From: Indioceanicola profundi
GTDB lineage: Bacteria > Pseudomonadota > Alphaproteobacteria > Azospirillales > Azospirillaceae
DNA: 64,000 nt
Reading direction: 5' to 3'
Assembly (NCBI RefSeq): GCF_003568845.1
Contig: NZ_CP030126.1
Location: 1,329,001-1,393,000 of the forward strand
The position numbers and the translations under genes were made by a program. A model generated the notes under the pieces. That model worked only from the letters and a program-made list of their open reading frames with translations, was not told the origin of the DNA and did no database searches. Shown here one piece after another: positions 1-9,204 of this stretch (the stretch's first letter is position 1; every line of letters begins with the position of its first letter).

Positions 1-471
1 CACACGGAGGAAGCTGGCTACGGTCTCATCGCGACGGGTGAGCGGGACGGCCGCCGGTTGGTTCTGGTCGTGAGCGGCCTGCCCAGCATGCAGGCCCGTG
101 CAGACGAATCCGCCCGCCTGCTGGAATGGGGTTTCCGCCAGTTCGACGCCTACTCCCTCTTCACGGCCGGAGAGACCGTGGACCGCCTGCCTGTGTGGTT
201 GGGTGACAAGAATGATGTCCCGCTGGTCCTGGAAAAGCCGCTGAAGCTCACCTTATCGAAGGAGCAGCGCCGCAGCCTGAAAGTCAGCGTCGTCGGCGAG
301 GCCCCGCTGGCCGCCCCAGTCGCCCAGGGTTCCCAGGTCGCAACCCTGAAGGTGACCGCGCCGGAGCTGGACCTTGAAATTCCCTTGCTGGCGGGTGAGC
401 CGGTGGAGCGGCTGGGCCTGTTCGGGCGCATCAACGCGGCCGCCAACTATCTTGTCTTCGGCGCCCCGTGA
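1..471 (+). CDS. D-alanyl-D-alanine carboxypeptidase, DacC/PBP5-6 family (C-terminal part)
   Basis: The frame is open from base 1, so the gene starts before the window; 156 codons and a TGA are visible. The first residues, HTEEAGYGL, fit the segment just after the KTG box of low-molecular-mass penicillin-binding proteins (SXXK family), which trim the terminal D-Ala of peptidoglycan stem peptides in the periplasm. The segment LLEWGFRQFD and the following beta-rich region (about residues 45-140) match the C-terminal PBP5_C domain that follows the catalytic domain. A membrane-anchoring terminal helix of the E. coli PBP5 type is not obvious. The stop overlaps the tmk start (TGATG), so the two are co-translated. 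Active-site residues lie outside the window. Confidence 0.88.
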   Translation, partial: HTEEAGYGLIATGERDGRRLVLVVSGLPSMQARADESARLLEWGFRQFDAYSLFTAGETVDRLPVWLGDKNDVPLVLEKPLKLTLSKEQRRSLKVSVVGEAPLAAPVAQGSQVATLKVTAPELDLEIPLLAGEPVERLGLFGRINAAANYLVFGAP

Positions 472-1109
472 TGCCGGTGCGCGGACGCTTCATCACGTTG
501 GAAGGCGGAGAAGGGGCGGGAAAATCCACCCAGATCCGTCTTCTGGCGGAAGCGTTGCGCGAGCGCGGGATTGAAGTGCTGACCACGCGGGAGCCCGGCG
601 GGTCCCCCGGTGCGGAGGCGATCCGCGATCTTCTAGTCAATGGAGAGCCGGGGCGCTGGCAGCCACTGACCGAGGCCATGCTGGTCAATGCCGCCCGGCA
701 TGAGCACTTGACGCGGACGGTACTCCCGTCCCTGTCAGCCGGAACCTGGGTCGTATGCGACCGCTTTGCGGACAGCACGCTGGCTTATCAGGGCTATGGG
801 CTTGGTGTGCACCGGGACGCGCTCGTTGCGTTGCATCGTCTGGCGGTCGCCGAGACAATGCCAGACCTGACCCTGATCCTGGACATCGACCCGGAAGCGG
901 GCATCGCCCGGACTGCATCCCGCCGTGGCGGCGAAGACCGGTATGAACGGATGGGCACAGAGTTCCATCGCCGCCTGCGGCAGGGTTTTCTGGATATCGC
1001 GGCCGGAGAGCCGGATCGCTGCGCCGTCATCGATGCGGCCCAGCCCGTGGAGACGGTCCAGGCAGCCATCCTGGCCGAGGTCGGCCGGCGTCTCGGAGGG
1101 GTGCCGTGA
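471..1109 (+). CDS. tmk: thymidylate kinase
   Basis: Phosphorylates dTMP to dTDP in the cytoplasm for DNA precursor supply. The 212-residue product has the P-loop GGEGAGKST at residues 12-20, the TREPGGSPGAE dTMP-site segment near 39-49, the DRFADSTLAYQG motif from residue 97, and a basic lid (SRRGGEDRYE). Length is typical. I chose the ATG at 471 rather than the GTG one codon upstream because it overlaps the preceding stop as TGATG. Followed with a 4-base overlap by holB, a common alphaproteobacterial pairing of replication genes. Confidence 0.97.
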   Translation: MPVRGRFITLEGGEGAGKSTQIRLLAEALRERGIEVLTTREPGGSPGAEAIRDLLVNGEPGRWQPLTEAMLVNAARHEHLTRTVLPSLSAGTWVVCDRFADSTLAYQGYGLGVHRDALVALHRLAVAETMPDLTLILDIDPEAGIARTASRRGGEDRYERMGTEFHRRLRQGFLDIAAGEPDRCAVIDAAQPVETVQAAILAEVGRRLGGVP

Positions 1110-2212
1110 GCCAACCGGACGACGATCCCCATAGCCCCCGCCGAAATTCCCATCTGCTGGGTCATGCAGATGCCGAGAAGCTGGTGCTGGACGCTTGGAA
1201 CAGCGGTCGCATGCACCACGCCTGGCTGATCGGCGGGCCGCCGGGAATCGGGAAGGCTACCCTGGCCTACCGCATCGCCCGCTTCATCCTGTCCCGCGGG
1301 GCGGAGGAGGACGGTGACAGCCTGTTCGGCGCCCCTCCGCCGCCCGCCAGCCTTGCGGTCGATCCGGAGAGCCCGGTTGCCAAGCGGATTGCTGCGGCGG
1401 GACATTCCGACCTTCTGACCGTCGAGCGTACCTGGGACGAGAAGCGCAAGCGCTACAAGCGCGATCTGCCCGTGGACGAGGTCCGCCGTATCGCGCCCTT
1501 CCTGCGCCTGACCTCGGGCGAGGGCGGCTGGCGCGTCGTGGTCGTGGACGGTGCAGACCAGATGAACACCGCCGGCCAGAACGCCGTTCTGAAAATTCTT
1601 GAGGAACCTCCCTCCAAGTCATTGATTCTGCTTGTGGCGGACAATGTCGGCGGGCTGCTGCCCACCATCCGGTCGCGTTCCCGCAAGCTGATGCTGGAGC
1701 CGCTGCAGGAGGCGCAGGTTGCGGCACTCCTGTCCCGCTATGTTCCGGAGCTGGAGCACGAGGAGCGTCTCTCCCTGGCACGCCTGTCGGAGGGCAGTAT
1801 CGGCCGCGCAATGGAGCTGCATGCGGCTGGCGGTATCAAGCTGCTCCGCCAGATCCTGGGTTTGATGGAGATGCTGCCGCGGTTGGACATCCTGGCAGCC
1901 TATAAGTTCATCGACGAGGCGCTGCGCGGCAACGACGAGGCAGCCTGGACGTCCGTTACCGAGCTGATCGGCTGGTGGCTGGGCCGCTTGGCCAGGGCAG
2001 GGGCGCGCGGGGTGCTCCCCGCCGAGGTGACGGCCGGAGAGAGTGAAGTCATGCGCCGGCTGCTACAGGCCGGGCATGGCGGTGGTCTTGATCGATGGGT
2101 GGAGGTGTGGGAGAACACGAACCGCCTGTTCGCACGGGCGGATTCCGCCAACCTCGACCGCCGTCAGGTGCTTCTCCAGGCACTGCTCCAGATCGAGGCT
2201 GCTGCCGCGTGA
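1106..2212 (+). CDS. holB: DNA polymerase III subunit delta'
   Basis: Clamp-loader subunit of the replicative polymerase. The 368-residue protein has a Walker A-like segment GGPPGIGKAT at residues 43-52, the sensor-region sequence NAVLKILEEPP, and TIRSRSRK matching the SRC region of clamp loaders (an SRS here). No four-cysteine zinc module is visible in the AAA+ domain, unlike E. coli delta'; the corresponding stretch is proline-rich and cysteine-free. Starts at a GTG overlapping the tmk stop (GTGA), so translation is probably coupled. Confidence 0.95.
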   Translation: MSQPDDDPHSPRRNSHLLGHADAEKLVLDAWNSGRMHHAWLIGGPPGIGKATLAYRIARFILSRGAEEDGDSLFGAPPPPASLAVDPESPVAKRIAAAGHSDLLTVERTWDEKRKRYKRDLPVDEVRRIAPFLRLTSGEGGWRVVVVDGADQMNTAGQNAVLKILEEPPSKSLILLVADNVGGLLPTIRSRSRKLMLEPLQEAQVAALLSRYVPELEHEERLSLARLSEGSIGRAMELHAAGGIKLLRQILGLMEMLPRLDILAAYKFIDEALRGNDEAAWTSVTELIGWWLGRLARAGARGVLPAEVTAGESEVMRRLLQAGHGGGLDRWVEVWENTNRLFARADSANLDRRQVLLQALLQIEAAAA

Positions 2213-2282
2213 TTTTCTCCGCGGCGGGCGGGGTCCTCCCTGCGTTACGGTTGGTTGGGTCCCGTCGAAGCGGAGAGCGGAT

Positions 2283-3839
2283 ATGTCCGGGCGCACGCCC
2301 TATTTCATCACCACGCCGATCTATTATGTGAACGATGCCCCGCATGTCGGGCACGCCTACACGACGATCGCCTGCGACGTGATGGCCCGCTTCAAGCGGC
2401 TGGACGGTTTCGACGTCAAGTTCCTGACCGGCACAGATGAGCATGGCCAGAAAGTCCAGAAATCGGCGGAGGCGGCCGGCATCGACCCTCAGGCTTTTAC
2501 CGACCGCGTATCGCAGAACTTCCGCGACCTCGCAAAGTTGCTGAACATCACCAACGATGACTTCATCCGTACCACGGAGGAGCGGCAGCGTATCGCCGTC
2601 CAGGCGCTGTGGCGCAAACTGATGGAAAGCGGGAACGTCTATCTCGGCAGCTACAGCGGCTGGTACTCGGTCCGTGACGAAGCCTATTATGGCGAGGACG
2701 AACTCACCCAGCGTGACGGCAAGCGGTTCGCTCCGACCGGAGCGGAGGTGGAGTGGGTGGAGGAGCCCAGCTACTTCTTCAAGCTCTCCGCCTTCCAGGA
2801 GCCGCTGCTCAAGCTCTATGAGGAGCGCCCGGACTTCATCATGCCCGCCGGAAAGCGGTCGGAGGTGATGGCGTTCGTGAGGGGCGGTCTCCGCGACCTG
2901 TCTATCAGCCGAACGACTTTTTCCTGGGGAATCAAAGTTCCAGGCGACGAGGCTCATGTGATGTATGTCTGGCTGGACGCCCTGACCAACTACATCACCG
3001 CGCTTGGATATCCGAACACGGCGCCGGGCAGCGAGTTCGCCAGATACTGGCCGGCCGACCTGCATATGGTCGGCAAGGACATCCTGCGTTTCCACACTGT
3101 CTACTGGCCCGCCTTCCTGATCGCGGCTGGCCTTCCAGTTCCGAAGCGCGTCTTTGCCCATGGCTGGTGGACGGTCGAGGGCGAGAAGATGTCCAAATCC
3201 GTGGGCAATGTCGTGAAGCCCGGCGATCTGCTGGACACATACGGCCTGGACCAGACACGCTATTTCCTGATGCGGGAAATCCCGTTCGGCAATGACGGCG
3301 ACTTCTCCAAGAAGGCCATGATCCAGCGGATCAATGGCGAGCTGGCCAACGACTACGGCAATCTGTGTCAGCGCGTCCTGTCCATGATCCAGAAGTACTG
3401 CGACGGCAAGCTGCCCCAGCCGGACGGTTTCCAGGAGCCGGACACACGAATGCTGGACGCCGCGCGGGCCATGCTCGGCACCGTGCGGGCTGAGCTGGAC
3501 GTTCAGGCCTTCAACAAGGCCCTGGACGCTATCTGGTCCGTGATCGGGCAGGCCAACCGCTACGTGGACGAGATGGCGCCCTGGAGCCTGCGCAAGACCG
3601 ATACGGTCCGGCTGGGAACCGTGCTCTACACGTTGGCGGAGACGATCCGGCAGGTCGCCATCCTGACGCAGCCCTTCATGCCCGACGCATCCAATCGCAT
3701 CCTGGACCAGTTGATGGTTCCAATGGATGCACGTGATTTCAACGCGTTGGAAACCGGTGTTCTCACCGGCGGCACGCCGCTGCCCGCACCGCAGGGCGTA
3801 TTTCCACGCTATGTGGAACCGGAGGCGGGAGCCGCCTGA
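2283..3839 (+). CDS. metG: methionyl-tRNA synthetase
   Basis: Charges tRNA-Met and initiator tRNA with methionine. The 518-residue class I synthetase has the HIGH-type motif HVGH at residues 21-24 and the KMSKS loop (KMSKSVGN) near residue 300, followed by the anticodon-binding helical domain. It ends without the C-terminal tRNA-binding/dimerisation domain of E. coli MetG, so it is the short form. The frame is open upstream to 2043, but the ATG at 2283 has a GGAGAG ribosome site and gives the conserved N-terminus (TPYFITTPIYY). It follows holB by 70 bases and overlaps tatD (TGATG). Confidence 0.97.
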   Translation: MSGRTPYFITTPIYYVNDAPHVGHAYTTIACDVMARFKRLDGFDVKFLTGTDEHGQKVQKSAEAAGIDPQAFTDRVSQNFRDLAKLLNITNDDFIRTTEERQRIAVQALWRKLMESGNVYLGSYSGWYSVRDEAYYGEDELTQRDGKRFAPTGAEVEWVEEPSYFFKLSAFQEPLLKLYEERPDFIMPAGKRSEVMAFVRGGLRDLSISRTTFSWGIKVPGDEAHVMYVWLDALTNYITALGYPNTAPGSEFARYWPADLHMVGKDILRFHTVYWPAFLIAAGLPVPKRVFAHGWWTVEGEKMSKSVGNVVKPGDLLDTYGLDQTRYFLMREIPFGNDGDFSKKAMIQRINGELANDYGNLCQRVLSMIQKYCDGKLPQPDGFQEPDTRMLDAARAMLGTVRAELDVQAFNKALDAIWSVIGQANRYVDEMAPWSLRKTDTVRLGTVLYTLAETIRQVAILTQPFMPDASNRILDQLMVPMDARDFNALETGVLTGGTPLPAPQGVFPRYVEPEAGAA

Positions 3840-4633
3840 TGCTTGTCGACAGCCATTGTCATCTGGACTTCCCGGACTTCGCCGAAGAACGGGACCAGGT
3901 CATTCAGCGCGCCCACAACGCGGGCGTGAAGCTGATGCTGACCATCAGCACCCGAGTGTCGAAGTTCGACCAGGTGCATGAGATCGCCATGGCCCATCCC
4001 GAAGTGTACTGCAGCGTCGGCATCCACCCGCATCAGGCTCAGGAGGAATGGGAGCATTCCAGCACCGAGGGCCTGGTCGAGCTGACCAAGCGGCCAAAGG
4101 TGATCGGCATTGGTGAGACCGGGCTGGACTATTTCTATGACAGCAGCCCGAGGGAGCAGCAGAAAGAGAGTTTCCGCCGACATCTCCGCGCCTGCGTCGA
4201 GACGGACCTGCCTGTTATTGTCCACACCCGCGACGCGGATGAGGACACGATCCGTATCCTGCGGGAGGAAGGGGCAGGGGGCAAGCTCCGAGGCCTGCTG
4301 CACTGCTTCAGCTCCTCCCGCCAACTCGCTGAACAGGCACTTGAAATCGGCTTCCTCATTAGCTTCAGCGGAATCGTGACGTTCAAGAAATCGGAGGAGC
4401 TCCGCGAGATCGCGCGGATGGTGCCGATAGACCGGATACTGGTGGAGACGGATGCGCCGTTCCTGGCTCCGGTGCCAATGCGCGGGAAGCGGAACGAGCC
4501 GGCCTTTACGGTCCACACCGCAGGCGTGATCGCCGACGCGAAGGGCATTACCTATGAGGAGATTGCCAGCGCAACCACGGCCAATTTCCTTCGCCTGTTC
4601 AACCGGGTGCCGCCCGCAGCCGTCGGCGCCTGA
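3839..4633 (+). CDS. tatD: TatD-family metal-dependent deoxyribonuclease
   Basis: A 264-residue TIM-barrel hydrolase of the TatD/YcfH family, two-metal enzymes with 3'-5' exonuclease activity. Metal ligands are visible in order: DSHCHLDF at residues 4-11, GIGETGLDYFY near 92, HTRDADED near 129, HCFSS near 155 and ETDAPFL near 203. Start codon overlaps the metG stop. The metG-tatD-MBL order is common in alphaproteobacteria. The exact physiological substrate cannot be told from sequence. Confidence 0.94.
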   Translation: MLVDSHCHLDFPDFAEERDQVIQRAHNAGVKLMLTISTRVSKFDQVHEIAMAHPEVYCSVGIHPHQAQEEWEHSSTEGLVELTKRPKVIGIGETGLDYFYDSSPREQQKESFRRHLRACVETDLPVIVHTRDADEDTIRILREEGAGGKLRGLLHCFSSSRQLAEQALEIGFLISFSGIVTFKKSEELREIARMVPIDRILVETDAPFLAPVPMRGKRNEPAFTVHTAGVIADAKGITYEEIASATTANFLRLFNRVPPAAVGA

Positions 4634-4662
4634 AACAAGGATCGGACAGGGTACGCCAAGCC

Positions 4663-5433
4663 ATGAAAGTAACGATCCTCGGCTCGGGCGGGTCCTATGG
4701 CGTGCCTATGATTGGTGGCATCTGGGGCGACTGCGATCCGGAGAACCCGCGCAATCGACGGACCCGGGCATCCATCCTGGTGGAGCATGAGGACACCATC
4801 CTTCTGGTTGACACCGGGCCGGAACTGCGGCTGCAACTCGCGGCCGCCAATACGCGGCGTTTGGATGCAGTGCTCTACACGCACGCACATGCCGATCACT
4901 GCCATGGCATCGACGATCTGCGGGGACTGAACAATATCAGCGGCCGATCCATCCACGTGCATGCCGACGCCAGTACTCTTGGGCAGCTCCAGAGCCGGTT
5001 CGCCTATTGCTTCCGGGAACCGGTGAAAGAGGGCCACTACAATGCACGCCCGTCGCTGATCCCACATGTGATTGATGGGCCATTCAGCGTCGGCAATATC
5101 GATGTGATTCCGTTCGTGCAGGACCATGGATACAGCGAAAGCCTGGGCTTCCGCTTCGGGACTATCGCTTATTCGACCGACGTGGTCCGACTGTCCGAGG
5201 AAGCATTTTCCATCCTGGACGGCGTGGAGACCTGGATCGTCGATTGTGTCAGGATGGAGCCGTCACACCCTGTCCATGCCCACTGGCCGATCACCAGGTC
5301 CTGGATCGAACGGCTGAAGCCAAGGCGTGCCATCCTCACGCACATGAACCACACGATGGATTATGAAACGGTCCGCCGACTTCTGCCGCCGGGCGTGGAA
5401 CCGGGATATGACGGCATGGTGATCGAGGGCTGA
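4663..5433 (+). CDS. MBL-fold metallohydrolase (PhnP-like)
   Basis: A 256-residue metallo-beta-lactamase-fold protein. The metal motif HAHADHCHG is at residues 74-82, and the N-terminal GSGGSYGVPMIGG matches the PhnP/RNase Z-like subgroup. PhnP hydrolyses cyclic ribose phosphates, but no phosphonate genes are nearby, so that role is not supported here. It starts 29 bases after tatD with no promoter visible and is probably the last gene of the tmk-holB-metG-tatD run. I see no strong terminator before the insertion sequence that follows. Confidence 0.87.
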   Translation: MKVTILGSGGSYGVPMIGGIWGDCDPENPRNRRTRASILVEHEDTILLVDTGPELRLQLAAANTRRLDAVLYTHAHADHCHGIDDLRGLNNISGRSIHVHADASTLGQLQSRFAYCFREPVKEGHYNARPSLIPHVIDGPFSVGNIDVIPFVQDHGYSESLGFRFGTIAYSTDVVRLSEEAFSILDGVETWIVDCVRMEPSHPVHAHWPITRSWIERLKPRRAILTHMNHTMDYETVRRLLPPGVEPGYDGMVIEG

Positions 5434-5625
5434 TAAACAGTACTGGTGGCAGGCCGGGACAGAAGCATGCACAGTCCCTCGCAGGTTCCAAATATGCAGC
5501 AGTTATTTCCATAACGTGCCTTATCGGGTTTCTGGATTGTAAGCGCCATATAGAGATGTCACCCCCTGGCCAGATTGAAATGTCACTCTGTGTGGCCGCT
5601 TTACAGCCGCTCAGGGAGACATCCG

Positions 5626-7000
5626 ATGACGGTGGTGACCATGACCCGATTGGAATTGTCGCGCGTCGAGGTTCTCGTTCAGCTTGAGGCTGGCAAGCTG
5701 ACGGTTGGTGCGGCGGCGGAGATTTTGGGCTTATGCCGGCGCCAGGTGCTGCGGCTGCGTAAGCGGTACCGGCACTCTGGTCCGGCTGGGCTGGTGTCCG
5801 GCCATCGCGGCTGGCCGAGCAATCATCGTCTGCCGGAGGATGTCCGGGCCACGGCGCTGGCGCTGGTACGGGCGCGCTATGCGGATTTCGGCCCGACGCT
5901 GGCGGCTGCCGGAGGATGTCCGGGCCACGGCGCTGGCGCTGGTACGGGCGCGCTATGCGGATTTCGGCCCGACGCTGGCGGCCGAAAAGCTGGCCGAGTT
6001 GCACGGGATCAAGCTCAGCCGGGAGACGCTGCGGGGCTGGATGATTGCCGATGGCCTCTGGCTGGAGCGGCGGATGCGGGCCCGGGCCGTCCACCAGCCG
6101 CGCTATCGCCGCGACTGCCCTGGCGAGCTGGTGCAGATTGATGGCTGCGAACACTGGTGGTTTGAGCAGCGCGGTCCGCACTGCACGCTGCTGGTCTTTG
6201 TGGACGATGCCACCAGCCGGCTGATGCATCTGAAGTTCGTGCCCTCGGAGAGTGCCTTGGCCTATCTGCAGGCCACGCGGGACTACATTGCCGCCTATGG
6301 CAAGCCGATCGCCTTTTACAGCGACAAGCACGGTATTTTCCGGGTGAACCGGCCCGGCGCCCAGCTGCGTGGCGACGGCATGACCCAGTTCGGTCGGGCG
6401 CTGCATGATCTCAACATCGACATCCTGTGCGCCAACAGCTGTCAGGCCAAGGGCCGGGTGGAACGGGCGCACCTCACCTTGCAGGATCGCTTGGTCAAGG
6501 AGCTGCGGCTGCAAGGGATCTCCACTGTGGAGGCGGCGAACCGGTTCCTGCCGGGCTTCATTGCCGATTACAACCAGCGCTTTGGCAAGGCGCCGCGCAA
6601 TTCCAAGGATGTGCACCGGCCGCTGGCGCCGTATGAGAGTTTGGACGAGGCGCTGGCCTGGCGCGAGCAGCGTACCGTCACGGCAAACCTGACCCTGCAC
6701 TACAACAAGGTGATGTTCCTGCTGGAGCCCAACCGGATCACCCGGGCCGCGGCCCGGCAGCGGGTGACCGTGTATGATTATCCTGATGGCCGGCTGGCGA
6801 TCCGCTGGAAAGGCGTCGACCTGCCCTATCGCGCCTTCGACAAGCTGCGGCAGGTGGACCAGGGCGCCATCGTGGACAACAAGCGCTTATCTGCAGCCCT
6901 GGCGTTTGCGGCAGAAGCACAGGCAGAGCGGCCACGTCGGCGCAACAACAACCTCAAGCGCACGGCCCAGTCCAGGGGATTGATGTCGCTGTCGAGCTGA
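5626..7000 (+). pseudogene. IS transposase (ISNCY/IS1202-like, DDE integrase core), frameshifted
   Basis: The N-terminal part (MTRLELSRVEVLVQLEAG onward) is a helix-turn-helix segment read in one frame from ATG 5626, which has an AGGGAG ribosome site. The rest is in another frame to TGA 7000 and contains an rve-type catalytic core (QIDGCEHWWFE, VFVDDATSR, CQAKGRVERAH with the final Glu). The frames are separated by a tandem duplication of 76 bp (5830-5905 and 5906-5981); 76 is not a multiple of three, so the reading frame is lost. Removing one copy would restore an intact protein of about 430 residues. Programmed frameshifting is unlikely because the duplication itself explains the break. Confidence 0.88.
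5830..5981. repeat. 76-bp perfect tandem duplication inside the transposase gene
   Basis: Two back-to-back identical 76-base units start at 5830 and 5906, both with CTGCCGGAGGATGTCC. Both encode the same peptide (LPEDVRATALALVRARY) but in different frames. Identity over the whole unit indicates a recent event. Confidence 0.97.
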
Positions 7001-7315
7001 GCCGCGGGCGGGGCGCTGCGCGCAATGGAGGGGCTGCGCGCCCCGCCCGCACCGGCCAGCAGTGACATCTCTATCCTGCACAAACAGCGACATCTCTACT
7101 TGGCACCGACATGAATATCCAAGCGATGATCGCTGGTTCCAGATGCCCCAATCCTGTAATGTCAGTAGTTTGTGCGACTAAGGTCACGTTGGCTCGCACT
7201 ATGCTCGTCCAACCTTCTCACGCTGAATTAGCTGGCCAGGGTGGGATTGAGTGCTGACGGATGCGAAGTATCCAAGGTCCTCAATCCCACTGCCATTCAC
7301 CGGCCGAAGCCGCGT

Positions 7316-8728
7316 TCAGATCCGGTACGCCACCCGAAGCCCGCCCCAGTGCCGTCCTTGGACCAAGATGGGCGCCGACACGTCCTTCATCATCTCGAAA
7401 CGCCCGCCGCCCATGTCGCGCCGGTAGGCCTGTAGCAAGAATGGCTGCGTACTGCGCCCTGCTGCCAACCCAACCCGATCATTGAACATGCGCCGATTCC
7501 GGCTGTGGGCCGCATTCCAGACCGGATCATCCGGCCGCTGGGGCTGGCTGTAGCGCGTGTTATGGGTCGGGAAGTAGCCGTTACGGTCGATCACCGTGCA
7601 GAAGACGACCCGGTCGCTGATGGACAGCACGCCGTCCAGAACCTCCACCAGCAGCGTATCTGCAGCGTCGCTGAAGCGAGTCACCACCTGTTGGGGATTG
7701 CTGCCGGGCACAGGCCGGTAATTCTCGTCCATGAGGTCGTCGAGGCTCAAGCGCCCCTGCGCAATGGCGGCTTCCAGAATGGTGGAAACCCGCTGGGCCG
7801 TGGATTGCACTGCCTTGATGAAAGGCGTGTCCACCGTTTCCACCCCCATGGCGGCAGTGGCGCCGATCAGGCGTTCGCCTGTGGCAAGCAGAGTGTTCAG
7901 CCTTTGGCTGGCCTGCGACATGCTTCCACTTGATTGGGACACGCCCGCGGCCATGTCGACGATGCTACCTTCGACCTTGCCGATGCGTTCGCCGATCGCG
8001 GCTGCCGCCGCATTGATCCGCCCCTGTTCCGCTTCCACCTCCGCCATGGCATCGGCGACGGTCGTCATGACTTCGGCAATCTTGCGAGTATCCTCGCGCA
8101 CCACTTCGGCTTTCTTGCCGCCCGTGGAGCTTTGTTCGACCAGGGTCCGCGTCTGGTTGGTCAGTTCCTTCAGGGTGGCATCGATCTCCTGGGTGGCCTG
8201 CGCCGTCTGCGCCGCAAGCGCCTTTACCTCGCCGGCAACGACAGCAAAACCCCTGCCCGCGGCCCCTGCCCGCGCGGCTTCGATCGTGGCATTCAACGCA
8301 AGAAGATTGGTCTGCTTGGCAATCGCGTTGATCCCGTTCGCTACCCTTGCGACCCGGTCCAACGCACTCTCCAGACCGCGCAAACGCTGGCCGATGCTCT
8401 GCACATCCTCGGCAAGGCTCAGGATTTCGCGGAGGGCACGGTCGACCTGATCGCGGCTCCCCGTCATCATTCCGCGGGCCCGATCGGAAACCTGGACCGC
8501 CGTGGCAGCCGCGTTCGCGACTTCGCGGTTGCCGGCCGCCATGCCTCTTGCCTGATCCCGCAGCTCTCCAAAGAGCCGCGCCTGTTCAGCCAGCCGAAGG
8601 GTTACGTCATCCACATGACCGGCCACATCGGCGATGGCGACGCCGAGGGACCCGGCCTCATCAGCGATGCGCGCTACTGCGGTATCCGTCCGGACCATCT
8701 CGCTCCGGGGCATGTCGCCATCGTACAT
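7316..8728 (-). CDS. soluble methyl-accepting chemotaxis-type receptor with C-terminal sensor domain
   Basis: A 470-residue protein with no transmembrane segment. A long coiled-coil signalling domain fills about residues 15-320, with the conserved hairpin tip ([20 protein letters not shown] and [15 protein letters not shown]) that contacts CheA/CheW. The C-terminal 110 residues ([29 protein letters not shown]) look like a Cache/PAS-like sensor, so domain order is reversed relative to classical membrane receptors. I chose ATG 8728 over an upstream in-frame ATG at 8836 because AGGAGG lies 6 bases before it. It stands alone with no che genes in the window; the ligand is unknown. Confidence 0.9.
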   Translation of the reverse strand: MYDGDMPRSEMVRTDTAVARIADEAGSLGVAIADVAGHVDDVTLRLAEQARLFGELRDQARGMAAGNREVANAAATAVQVSDRARGMMTGSRDQVDRALREILSLAEDVQSIGQRLRGLESALDRVARVANGINAIAKQTNLLALNATIEAARAGAAGRGFAVVAGEVKALAAQTAQATQEIDATLKELTNQTRTLVEQSSTGGKKAEVVREDTRKIAEVMTTVADAMAEVEAEQGRINAAAAAIGERIGKVEGSIVDMAAGVSQSSGSMSQASQRLNTLLATGERLIGATAAMGVETVDTPFIKAVQSTAQRVSTILEAAIAQGRLSLDDLMDENYRPVPGSNPQQVVTRFSDAADTLLVEVLDGVLSISDRVVFCTVIDRNGYFPTHNTRYSQPQRPDDPVWNAAHSRNRRMFNDRVGLAAGRSTQPFLLQAYRRDMGGGRFEMMKDVSAPILVQGRHWGGLRVAYRI

Positions 8729-9204
8729 CGCGGACCTCCTCCCTTCATTTCGCCACGCCGGAAACAACGCAGCCAAGACTGTTCGGAGAAAGGGAGGCGA
8801 GCACACCAAAGCCACGGACGAAGAATCTATCGACACCGCATTGCGATATTCGCATTAGCATCCGCAGCAAAGCATGGGCACAGGTCAGCATTCGTGCTTG
8901 TGTAATTCACGAAGTCTTAACCATCATCCCTATCTCAGCGCCGTGTTTTCTCATGGTCTATTATCTGCATTTTACCAGAGGTTACGAATGCATGCAATCG
9001 AGGCTTGGCGATCAGCTGATTGCCCGCTCGCAGGTGCCGGGCACGGCGGCCCTGCCCTCACAGGTCAGTCTTGATCGACAGATCGCCGGAAGCTGGCTGT
9101 CGCTGTGTGCACCGAATAAGGGCCGACAAATTTCACCAGGGCTTTGCCACGCCCCGCACCTCCGCTATGGTCGCGATCCCGGCCCGCTGTTCAAGGTCCT
9201 GCCA
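8729..9204. other. intergenic region between chemoreceptor and mazG
   Basis: 476 bases between divergent genes. It holds the chemoreceptor ribosome site (AGGAGG on the minus strand), a mostly A/T-richer stretch around 8870-8995, an imperfect 18-base palindrome centred on ATCAGCTGAT at 9007-9024, and a likely mazG promoter near 9144-9171. No convincing gene or structured RNA was found. Confidence 0.6.
9144..9171 (+). promoter_or_regulatory. candidate sigma-70 promoter for mazG
   Basis: TTGCCA at 9144-9149 and TATGGT at 9166-9171, 16 bases apart and 33 bases before the proposed TTG start of mazG. This is a sequence-pattern call only. Confidence 0.4.

Larger units (their letters stand above)
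5538..7111 (+). mobile_element. ISNCY-like insertion sequence with defective transposase
   Basis: About 1.57 kb bounded by imperfect inverted ends: the left end starts TGTAAGCGCC and runs into AGAGATGTC (5538-5560); the right end is GACATCTCTA...GGCACCGACA (7089-7111), matching at most positions. Each end carries a second inner copy of the GATGTCAC-type motif 27 bases further in (left about 5579, right 7063-7072), as expected for paired transposase-binding sites. Flanks TGGAT and TGAAT differ by one base, so no exact target duplication is claimed. It lies between the MBL gene and the chemoreceptor. The family call rests on the transposase type. Confidence 0.8.

Noticed and set aside
5504-5531. 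A dif-like XerCD site (CCATAA-CGTGCC-TTATCG) before the IS
   Set aside because: Only the inner core bases match, the arms are poor, and the surroundings are not those of a replication terminus.
8824-8860. A sigma-28 promoter for the chemoreceptor (GTCGATAG on the minus strand)
   Set aside because: The -35 partner is at the wrong distance and the -10 has two mismatches.
8347-9204. N-terminal extension of mazG by the open frame upstream
   Set aside because: It overlaps the chemoreceptor antisense and has no similarity to MazG; the family N-terminus fits the TTG at 9205.
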